Made by a program: the position numbers and the translations under genes | NCBI GenBank assembly: GCA_910588285.1 | Contig: CAJUQB010000129.1 | Location: 1 to 11,711 of the forward strand | Length of the DNA: 11,711 nucleotides | Direction: 5' to 3' | From: an uncultured Lachnospiraceae bacterium | Lineage (GTDB): Bacteria > Bacillota > Clostridia > Lachnospirales > Lachnospiraceae | In this document: positions 6,222 to 11,711 of the stretch, piece by piece | Layout of the letters: every line of letters starts with the position of its first letter | Numbering within the stretch: the first letter of the stretch is position 1 | The notes under the pieces: generated by a model | Database searches by the model: none | The model's input: the letters and a program-made list of their open reading frames with translations, nothing else | What the model was told of the DNA's origin: nothing

Positions 6222-7897
6222 ATATGACAAGACAAAATGAGATTATCAAAACCGACTATCTGGTCATCGGCGGAGGCATGGCCGGCCTGCAGTCCGCCAT
6301 TGCCGCTGCCTCCAAGGGCGCTGATGTCGTAATCGCCGAGAAGGCCGATACCCGCCGTTCCGGCTGCGGGGCTAACGGCAATGACCATTTCCCCTGTTAC
6401 ATACCGGAATGCCACGGCGATGATTTTGAGCTGGCGCTGCGCCAGGTGAATATGACTATGGACGGCGGTCCCTGGCAGGATCCCACCATGCTGCGTCTGT
6501 GGCTTTCCAGAAGCTATGAGGTGGTTCAGTTCTGGGAATCCATTGGCATCAACATGCGCCCCACCGGCAAATGGAACTTTGAGGGCCATTCGGTTCCCGG
6601 CAACCAGCGCTACCATCTGAAGTTCGACGGCAAGAACCAGAAGAGCGCCCTGACAAAGGCTGCCCTTGACCGCGGCGTACGCATCCTGAATAAAACCCCC
6701 ATCTGTGATGTTCTGACCAATGAGGAGGGACGTGTCATCGGCGCCATTGGCTTTGATATTTCTGAGGATACCCCCAAGCTGATCGTATTCCAGGCCAAGG
6801 CCGTGCTGATCGCTGCCGGCGGAGCCTCCCGTCTGTACCCGGGCATCACCCCTGCCTATATGTTCAATGATGCCGGCTGTCCTGCCGACGCCGGAACCGG
6901 CCATGCGCTGGCTTACCGCGCAGGGGCCAGACTGGTCAACCTGGATATGGCCGGAGGCCATGCCGGCCCCCGCTACTTCGCAAGAGGCGGCAAGGGAACC
7001 TGGATCGGCCTCACCAGCGATATCAACGGGGACTGCATCACCCCCTACCAGGATAAGCCCTCCCGGGAGAACGGCGACATTGCCTCCGATATCTGGCCCG
7101 GCTCCTACCGTGACCGGATGCAGGCCGGTACAGGCCCCTCTTATATGAACTGTACCAGGACCACGGATGAGGATCTGGACTATATGCTCCACGATGCCAT
7201 GGTCAGCGAGGGCATTGATTCCATCACCGATCATCTGGATCAGCGGGGCATCAGCCTGCGGGATTCCATGATTGAGTTCGGCTCCTACAATATCGGCCTG
7301 TCCTCCCAGGGTGTTGACATTGACGTTCACGCCATGTCAAGCGTTCCCGGCATGTTTGCCGCTGGAAACGTTATGGGTAATGTAAAGGGCAGCCTGGGCG
7401 GCGCAGTCATCATCGGCATGGTTGCCGGGGAAAGCGCTGCAGATTATGTAAAGACCGTGGAAGAATGCCCGGTAGAAGGCCATCCCCTGATTCAGGCCCG
7501 TCTGGATCAGTGCAATGCGATCCTGAACCGTTCCGAGGGCGCTCACTGGAAGGAGGCAGCCTCCACCCTGCAGAATATCATGAACGATTATGCAGGTATC
7601 GTGATCCGTTCCGAAAGCATGCTGACTGCAGGCCTCACCTATCTGCGCCAGCTTAAGGAGGAAGCGCACCAGAACCTTGGAGCTTCCAATTCCCACGAGC
7701 TGATGCGTACCCTGGAGGTGCTGGATCAGATCGACATCGGCGAGCCCATGTTCCTGATGTTCCTGAACCGGAAGGAGAGCCGCGGGCCCCATCATCGTGC
7801 AGACTACACCTACACCAATATGCTGCTGAACGATAAGTTCCAGACTGTTGAGAAAACAAAGGACGGCGTTGTTTTAGATTTCAGAAGCCGCTGGTAG
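6218..7897 (+). CDS. FAD-dependent oxidoreductase, fumarate reductase/APS-reductase-alpha superfamily
   Basis: This 559-residue soluble flavoprotein has no signal peptide or membrane segment. The N-terminal Rossmann motif is VIGGGMAGL (G18-x-G20-x2-G23) with E41 to bind the FAD ribose. A second FAD segment is AAGGA (199-203), and the C-terminal flavin-contact stretch is FAAGNVMGNVKGSLGGA (380-396). ESRGPHHRADY (520-530) corresponds to the ESR...HxR/RAD-type motif of FrdA and AprA proteins. At the place where quinol fumarate reductases carry the covalent-FAD histidine (RSH), this protein reads R47-S48-G49, as in AprA, so FAD is probably non-covalent. It is shorter than AprA, and no sulfate-assimilation gene is nearby, so it is unlikely to be APS reductase. 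With the ferredoxin it should be a two-subunit reductase or dehydrogenase whose substrate is unknown, perhaps the compound brought in by the divergent importer. GGAGGGAGG precedes the ATG. Confidence 0.9.
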   Translation: MNMTRQNEIIKTDYLVIGGGMAGLQSAIAAASKGADVVIAEKADTRRSGCGANGNDHFPCYIPECHGDDFELALRQVNMTMDGGPWQDPTMLRLWLSRSYEVVQFWESIGINMRPTGKWNFEGHSVPGNQRYHLKFDGKNQKSALTKAALDRGVRILNKTPICDVLTNEEGRVIGAIGFDISEDTPKLIVFQAKAVLIAAGGASRLYPGITPAYMFNDAGCPADAGTGHALAYRAGARLVNLDMAGGHAGPRYFARGGKGTWIGLTSDINGDCITPYQDKPSRENGDIASDIWPGSYRDRMQAGTGPSYMNCTRTTDEDLDYMLHDAMVSEGIDSITDHLDQRGISLRDSMIEFGSYNIGLSSQGVDIDVHAMSSVPGMFAAGNVMGNVKGSLGGAVIIGMVAGESAADYVKTVEECPVEGHPLIQARLDQCNAILNRSEGAHWKEAASTLQNIMNDYAGIVIRSESMLTAGLTYLRQLKEEAHQNLGASNSHELMRTLEVLDQIDIGEPMFLMFLNRKESRGPHHRADYTYTNMLLNDKFQTVEKTKDGVVLDFRSRW

Positions 7898-7899
7898 GC

Positions 7900-7928
7900 T
7901 TGTATAACCCCCTCTTTTGTGATACAAT
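7900..7928 (+). promoter_or_regulatory. Possible lysR promoter inside the upstream terminator
   Basis: TACAAT at 7923-7928 is a good -10, and TTGTAT at 7900-7905 is a weak -35 (three of six) with a 17-base spacer. Transcription would start near 7935, on the loop side of the hairpin at 7906-7957. The native lysR message would therefore lack the left arm and keep its ribosome binding site free. Confidence 0.45.
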
Positions 7929-7960
7929 GATTTTTGTATTCACAGAAGAGGGGGGTTTTT
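7906..7960 (+). terminator. Intrinsic terminator of the flavoprotein gene, overlapping the lysR start signals
   Basis: Arms 7906-7927 and 7934-7957 form a near-perfect stem of about 22 pairs, with one U-G wobble and two single-base bulges, around a loop at 7928-7933. T-residues 7956-7960 follow. It begins nine bases after the flavoprotein stop. The right arm contains the GAGGGGGG ribosome binding site for lysR, whose ATG is at 7961, so read-through RNA would hide that site. Confidence 0.85.
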
Positions 7961-8860
7961 ATGCTGGATTTCCGAATTTACTCATTTTTAGCAGTCTGCA
8001 AATATTTAAGCTACACCCGGGCCGCCCAGGAGCTGAATCTGACCCAGCCGGCCATTACTCAGCACATCCAGTATCTGCAGAAGCAGTATCAGGTAAAGCT
8101 TTTTATCCGCGAAAATAACGCCCTGACCTTGACAAAGGAGGGCGAATTGTTCCGCAATACCATGCTGGCCCTGAATCAGGCCGAGATCAAGCTGCAGGGA
8201 GATCTTCAGAATATCAGCGAGGAAAAGCACCTCATTCATTTCGGCGCCGCCAGATCCTTCGCGGAATATGAGCTTTGCGAGAACCTGACTGCCTACCTGA
8301 AGGAAACCCCTGACCGCAATATCCTTCTGACGGTTCAGGATACACCGACGCTGCTCCGGCTGCTGGATGAAGGGATCCTGCATTTTGCCATTGTGGACGG
8401 TACCTTTTCCAAAAAGCAATACAAATTCATCCCCTGGTCTACGGAGCCCTATATCTGCGTATGCTCCGGCACATATCCGCTCCCTTCCGGAGAGCTTGGG
8501 CTGAAGGATCTGCTGCACCTGCATCTGATCGCATATACGGATAATTTCGACAACTATGATATCTTCCATCGGCTTCTGGCACACCGGAATATTCTTCTGT
8601 CAGACTTTGAACGCTTTGTGGCAGTCAATGACCTGCGTGTGGTCAAGCAGCTTCTGATGGCAGACTGCGGCATTACGTTTCTGCCGCGGAAAACAGTGGC
8701 AGACGAGCTGTCCCAGGGCATCCTGAAGGAGATCCCGCTGACTGACTGCCATCTGTTCCGGGAATATAATTATATCTGGCGGATTGACAGCATCCATGAG
8801 CCCCTTTACCGGCTGATGTATCGGAAGCTGCATGATCTGGATTTTGTTACTACCCTTTGA
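7961..8860 (+). CDS. LysR-type transcriptional regulator
   Basis: This 299-residue DNA-binding regulator has a winged helix-turn-helix at residues 1-60: FLAVCKYLSYTRAA, then LTQPAITQHIQYLQ as turn and recognition helix, then LFIRE. A linker helix follows to about 88, and then a periplasmic-binding-protein-like effector domain containing LLRLLDEGILHFAIVDG and VKQLLMADCGITFLP. The ATG at 7961 is preferred over an in-frame one 27 bases upstream: it gives the canonical family N-terminus and has GAGGGGGG just before it. The longer frame lies inside the terminator stem. LysR proteins usually control adjacent genes by binding T-N11-A sites with a pathway metabolite as co-inducer. The likely target is the divergent promoter region at 5816-5940, and perhaps its own promoter. 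The effector is unknown. Confidence 0.93.
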   Translation: MLDFRIYSFLAVCKYLSYTRAAQELNLTQPAITQHIQYLQKQYQVKLFIRENNALTLTKEGELFRNTMLALNQAEIKLQGDLQNISEEKHLIHFGAARSFAEYELCENLTAYLKETPDRNILLTVQDTPTLLRLLDEGILHFAIVDGTFSKKQYKFIPWSTEPYICVCSGTYPLPSGELGLKDLLHLHLIAYTDNFDNYDIFHRLLAHRNILLSDFERFVAVNDLRVVKQLLMADCGITFLPRKTVADELSQGILKEIPLTDCHLFREYNYIWRIDSIHEPLYRLMYRKLHDLDFVTTL

Positions 8861-8880
8861 ATTCCACAATCCCGCTCTGA

Positions 8881-8915
8881 AAAGGGGCAGTGAGATATGC
8901 GCTCACTGCCCCTTT
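8881..8915. terminator. Bidirectional hairpin between convergent genes
   Basis: Perfect 14-base arms at 8881-8894 and 8902-8915 (AAAGGGGCAGTGAG and its complement) enclose a seven-base loop. It lies 20 bases after the lysR stop and 26 bases past the stop of the convergent coiled-coil gene. The T-runs are short (TTT on plus, TTTT on minus), so it may be only a moderate terminator in each direction. The rest of 8861-8941 shows nothing else. Confidence 0.75.
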
Positions 8916-8941
8916 GGGTGCTGACTGACGGCTTTCCCGAA

Positions 8942-9829
8942 TTATACTGCCGTGTCTATCGCTCCGCCCTCCACCACGGCCGCTGCCTCCGGCGCCGGCG
9001 CCTGTACCGGTACGTCCACCCCGCCCAACTGCAGGGCTACGCCGCTTCCGGCGCCGCTGATCCCAAATCCTCCGCTGTTGTCACTGCTTCCAATGCTTCC
9101 TGCGGTTCCAAAGCTGCTTCCCACGCTCTGTTTTTCCCTCTGGAGCCGGTCAAACATGGCCTTCAGATACTTCATATCCGCTTCCACAATCTCCCGAAGC
9201 TCCGAGGCCCGGTGCTTTTTCTTCAGAAGCTCCAGATCTTCCGGATCCATGTCCTCGTCAAAGGCCAGCTGGGCCAGCTCCTCCGAAAACTCCTCCATCC
9301 CGTCAATATCCTGAAGCTCCTCCATGGCCTCCTGCATCAGCTCCTGGTATTCCTGCATCAGCCGCTCCATCTCCCGGTCTGCCTGCTCTGCCCGCTTCTC
9401 ATTCCTGGTCTGGCTGGTTCTCTCTGTCGCCTTTTCCTCGTTCCGCTCCTCCAGCTCTGCCTCACACAGGCCTCCGTGGGCGCCGGCCCGCTCCTCCTCC
9501 TGCAGATGCTTCATGCGCTTCTTAGCCACCCGGGCCATGGCCTCCGCATGGCGGATAGCGCTTTCCAGCTCCGCCTCGTTGTAGTTCTCGCTCTTGGACA
9601 TCCTGCGCAGCTGCGCAACCTTCTGGCGGGCATTTGTCACCACCTGGCGGGCGCTGCCCGAGGTCTTCGTCCGCAGGATCCGGGCAGAGATCTCCTTGAA
9701 GTTATACTGGAGGCGAAGCTTTTTCTTCTTCGCCGGGCTGCTGATGGAAATAGTGCCGGCCACAGTTCCGTCTGCGTTCTTCAGCTCTATTCTCCGCACT
9801 GACTGATTTCCTCTTATTATCATACTCAT
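8942..9829 (-). CDS. Uncharacterised coiled-coil protein with a glycine/alanine-rich tail
   Basis: I do not recognise a named family. Similar hypothetical proteins are, from memory, frequent in Lachnospiraceae. The 295 residues have three parts. Residues 34-115 are basic and probably the conserved core (KKKKLRLQYNFKEISARIL, TSGSARQVVTNARQKVAQLRR, then AESAIRHAEAMARVAKKRMKH-like helix). Residues about 110-235 are very rich in E, R, K, Q and M with heptad-like spacing, a likely coiled coil. Residues 235-295 are low-complexity G, S, A, V and P. There is no signal peptide or membrane segment, and one cysteine. The start at 9829 has AAGGAGGA seven bases upstream; an ATG two codons later is less well placed. 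It stands alone, convergent with lysR, so no operon hints at a role. A sigma-D-like promoter candidate at 9884-9911 hints at motility-linked expression, which is tentative. Confidence 0.85.
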   Translation of the reverse strand: MSMIIRGNQSVRRIELKNADGTVAGTISISSPAKKKKLRLQYNFKEISARILRTKTSGSARQVVTNARQKVAQLRRMSKSENYNEAELESAIRHAEAMARVAKKRMKHLQEEERAGAHGGLCEAELEERNEEKATERTSQTRNEKRAEQADREMERLMQEYQELMQEAMEELQDIDGMEEFSEELAQLAFDEDMDPEDLELLKKKHRASELREIVEADMKYLKAMFDRLQREKQSVGSSFGTAGSIGSSDNSGGFGISGAGSGVALQLGGVDVPVQAPAPEAAAVVEGGAIDTAV

Positions 9830-9883
9830 GCCGTTATCCTCCTTGATCTACGTGCGCTATGAGATATCAGATACTTTATAGAT

Positions 9884-9911
9884 ATATCGGATGGAGGCTG
9901 GGAATTCTTGA
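9884..9911 (-). promoter_or_regulatory. Possible sigma-D (sigma-28) type promoter of the coiled-coil gene
   Basis: On the minus strand, TCCGATAT (complement of 9884-9891) matches seven of eight bases of the Bacillus sigma-D -10 GCCGATAT. TCAA (complement of 9908-9911) lies 16 bases upstream, against the consensus TAAA at 15. No good sigma-A pair was found in this intergenic stretch. The predicted start near 9877 is about 48 bases before the ATG. Confidence 0.35.
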
Positions 9912-9964
9912 ATGGAGTGAGGTTGTTGTTGGAAATTCCAGGATTGATTGAAATCTCTGCACGT

Positions 9965-10008
9965 AAAAATGCCGGGTTCAAGCCTTTTGGGGCCTGTCCG
10001 GCATTTTT
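9965..10008 (-). terminator. Intrinsic terminator of gdhA
   Basis: Perfect 11-base arms AAAAATGCCGG (9965-9975) and CCGGCATTTTT (9998-10008) enclose an inner stem that pairs better in minus-strand RNA (CAGGCC with GGCUUG through a G-U wobble). The minus-strand product ends in TTTTT. It lies 76 bases after the gdhA stop. The stem is flanked by T-runs on both strands, but no plus-strand gene needs it. The small inverted repeat at 10040-10057 lies in the gdhA 3' untranslated region. Confidence 0.88.
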
Positions 10009-10083
10009 ATTATTTCACATCTTTGTGCAGTTTTACCAAATTTCCTCTACCGGAAATCCTTCCGCATATCCTGCCCAGGCGTC

Positions 10084-11421
10084 CTATACCACGCCCTGGG
10101 CCAGCATGGCTTCCACTACCTTCTCAAAGCCGGCAATATTGGCGCCTGCCACATAATCGCCCTCCTTGCCGTAACGCTTCGCGGCCTCATCAATGTTGTG
10201 ATAAATGTTCACCATAATGCCCTGCAGCTTGGAATCTACCTCCTCAAAGCTCCAGCTGAGACGCTCGGAATTCTGGGACATCTCCAGTGCAGAGGTTGCA
10301 ACGCCGCCGGCATTGGCAGCCTTGCCGCCCACAAACCATACGCCGTTCTCCTGCAGGTACTTGGTGGCGTCAATGGTGGTAGGCATATTTGCTCCTTCAC
10401 ATACGCATTTGCAGCCATTTGCCACTAACTGCTTTGCATCCTCCAGAAGCAGCTCGTTCTGGGTTGCACAGGGAAGGGCAATGTCACATTTGATCTGCCA
10501 TACGCCCCGGCCCTCATGATACTCTGCGCTCTTCCTGGCAGCCGCATACTCGGTAAGGCGTGCACGCTTCACCTCCTTGACCTCCTTCAGCAGCTCTACG
10601 TCAATCCCTTCCGGATCGTAGATCCAGCCTGTGGAATCTGAGCAGGTCACCACCTTGGCGCCCATCTGATGTGCCTTCTGGGTGGCATAGATGGCCACAT
10701 TGCCCGCGCCGGATACAACAACAGTCTTGCCCTCCATGGATTCTCCATGGCACTTCATCAGCTCCTGTGTCAGATACAGCAGGCCGTAGCCGGTAGCCTC
10801 GGTACGTGCCAGAGATCCGCCGTAGCTTAAGCCCTTGCCGGTAAGCACACCCTCATACATGCCCCGGATCCGCTTGTACTGGCCGAACATGAAGCCGATC
10901 TCCCTGGCGCCGGTTCCGATATCACCGGCCGGCACGTCTACATCCGCTCCGATATACTTGCACAGCTCTGTCATAAAGCTCTGGCAGAAGGCCATGATCT
11001 CCCGGTCGGACTTGCCCTTGGGGTCAAAATCAGAGCCGCCCTTGCCGCCTCCGATGGGCAGGGAGGTCAGGGAATTCTTGAAAATCTGCTCAAATCCCAG
11101 GAACTTGATAATGCCAAGGTTTACGGAGGGATGAAGCCTTAAGCCGCCCTTGTAGGGTCCGATTGCATTGTTAAACTGAACCCGGAAGCCGCGGTTCACC
11201 TGCACCTGTCCCTGATCATCCACCCAGGGCACCCGGAACATCAGCTGACGGTCCGGCTCTGTGATCCGCTCCAGGATGGCATTCTTCCGATATACCTCCT
11301 CATTGGCATCAATGACCGGACGCAGGGACTCCAGAACCTCCTCCACTGCCTGCAGGAACTCCGGCTCAGACGCATTTTTTGCTTTTACTTTTTCCAGCAC
11401 CTCATCAACATAGCTCATCAT
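10084..11421 (-). CDS. gdhA: Glutamate dehydrogenase, NADP(H)-type hexameric form
   Basis: The enzyme interconverts 2-oxoglutarate plus ammonia and L-glutamate in the cytoplasm, linking nitrogen assimilation or amino-acid fermentation to the pyridine nucleotide pool. The N-terminal half carries the substrate site: VQFNNAIGPYKGGLR (lysine 91), FKNSL (lysine 115), GGGKGGSDFDP (catalytic lysine 127) and VPAGDIGTGAREIGF with the catalytic aspartate. The coenzyme domain has VVSGAGNVAIYA and, after the second strand, TCSDSTG. The latter resembles the NADP-specific E. coli enzyme (ASDSSG) more than the NAD-linked Clostridium symbiosum one, so NADPH preference is inferred. EMSQNSERLSW near the end is typical of this class. 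AGGAG lies eight bases before the ATG at 11421; the next codon is also ATG and could serve. The 445 residues match the family. A longer upstream frame is not supported. The gene is monocistronic, and no gene for its regulator is visible. Confidence 0.96.
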   Translation of the reverse strand: MMSYVDEVLEKVKAKNASEPEFLQAVEEVLESLRPVIDANEEVYRKNAILERITEPDRQLMFRVPWVDDQGQVQVNRGFRVQFNNAIGPYKGGLRLHPSVNLGIIKFLGFEQIFKNSLTSLPIGGGKGGSDFDPKGKSDREIMAFCQSFMTELCKYIGADVDVPAGDIGTGAREIGFMFGQYKRIRGMYEGVLTGKGLSYGGSLARTEATGYGLLYLTQELMKCHGESMEGKTVVVSGAGNVAIYATQKAHQMGAKVVTCSDSTGWIYDPEGIDVELLKEVKEVKRARLTEYAAARKSAEYHEGRGVWQIKCDIALPCATQNELLLEDAKQLVANGCKCVCEGANMPTTIDATKYLQENGVWFVGGKAANAGGVATSALEMSQNSERLSWSFEEVDSKLQGIMVNIYHNIDEAAKRYGKEGDYVAGANIAGFEKVVEAMLAQGVV

Positions 11422-11467
11422 TATCCAATCTCCTTTACTGTTTTTATATGATTGCACCACTAATGCT

Positions 11468-11496
11468 ATTTTAGTATGAAATCCATGATTTTGCAA
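11468..11496 (-). promoter_or_regulatory. Sigma-A-like promoter of gdhA
   Basis: On the minus strand, TTGCAA (11491-11496, itself palindromic) and TAAAAT (complement of 11468-11473) are 17 bases apart. The predicted start near 11461 leaves a leader of about 40 bases containing the ribosome site. The stretch 11497-11640 is A/T-rich with no gene, and I see no clear operator in it. Confidence 0.6.
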
Positions 11497-11646
11497 TGCC
11501 TTTTCCTTTATTTCTTCAATTCTGTGCAACTTTATCGTAAAAAAGTGCTCTTTCTGCAAGTTTTATTGTTAAAAAATTCATTTTTTTCAGATTTCCCTTA
11601 CATTTATGTGGTACATCCACTACTACTTTCTTACGATAGATATTCT

Positions 11647-11690
11647 GTGAACGCTGCTGTTCACGGTGCCTTGCACCCTGCTGCAAGGCA
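11647..11690. repeat. Two tandem hairpins at the right edge, possible dispersed intergenic repeat
   Basis: GTGAAC (11647-11652) pairs with GTTCAC (11659-11664) around GCTGCT. TGCCTTGCA (11667-11675) pairs perfectly with TGCAAGGCA (11682-11690) around CCCTGC. They are separated by two bases and not followed by a T-run, so they are not an obvious terminator. The element is probably cut by the window end (to 11711). It resembles dispersed intergenic palindromes of clostridia from memory only; it may equally be a structured end of a neighbouring gene's transcript. Confidence 0.45.
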
Positions 11691-11711
11691 TCCGGCCAGT
11701 AAAATAGCGGT

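Noticed and set aside
6065..7330. Long open frame of 421 codons antisense to the flavoprotein gene.
   Set aside because: The composition is that of a reverse-strand shadow with no domain, and the sense frame has full FAD motifs.
7922..7939. ATACAA/TTGTAT inverted repeat as a LysR autoregulatory box.
   Set aside because: The spacing is N12 rather than N11, and the symmetry is already explained by the terminator stem.
8897..9802. Plus-strand open frame of 301 codons opposite the coiled-coil gene.
   Set aside because: It is leucine/histidine-rich as expected from the complement of E/Q-rich codons and starts inside the terminator hairpin without a ribosome site. The minus frame has a strong one.
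11422..11559. N-terminal extension of glutamate dehydrogenase by 46 residues.
   Set aside because: It crosses the predicted promoter and A/T-rich leader and has no counterpart in the family. The start at 11421 has a good ribosome site.

Overview
The window looks like chromosome of an anaerobic Bacillota, most likely a Lachnospiraceae-type gut clostridium. The reasons are strong GGAGG-type ribosome binding sites, sigma-A-like promoters, a clostridial hexameric glutamate dehydrogenase, two-cluster ferredoxin chemistry, and a coiled-coil protein of a kind I associate with that family. This placement is an inference from gene style, not from a marker gene. No rRNA, tRNA, CRISPR array, transposase or phage gene is visible.

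Region 1 (about 61-5875, minus strand) is a complete five-gene ABC importer operon of the Opp/Dpp/Nik (oligopeptide/nickel) family. In transcription order it holds a lipoprotein substrate-binding protein (4030-5727), two permeases (2961-3941 and 2055-2960) and two ATPases (1057-2043 and 98-1060). It starts at a good promoter at 5847-5875 and ends at an intrinsic terminator at 61-94. A 15-bp stem hairpin between the binding protein and the first permease probably makes the binding protein more abundant than the membrane parts.

Region 2 (about 5912-8860, plus strand) is transcribed divergently. It holds a small two-[4Fe-4S] ferredoxin (5979-6221) coupled by an ATGA overlap to a 559-residue FAD oxidoreductase of the fumarate reductase/APS-reductase-alpha superfamily (6218-7897), then a LysR-type regulator (7961-8860). 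The intergenic region carries back-to-back promoters and an ATA-N11-TAT palindrome of LysR-box form over the importer promoter. The simplest reading is one unit: import of an unknown small molecule, cytoplasmic reduction (or oxidation) by the ferredoxin-flavoprotein pair, and control by the LysR protein. The substrate cannot be read from the sequence. A long hairpin ends the flavoprotein transcript and contains the lysR promoter and ribosome binding site.

Region 3 (8881-9911) holds an uncharacterised coiled-coil protein on the minus strand, convergent with lysR across a bidirectional hairpin and with a sigma-D(flagellar)-like promoter candidate. Region 4 (9965-11496, minus) is gdhA, an NADP(H)-type glutamate dehydrogenase with its own promoter and terminator. 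Upstream of it, AT-rich DNA leads to two tandem hairpins at the right edge, possibly part of a dispersed intergenic repeat.
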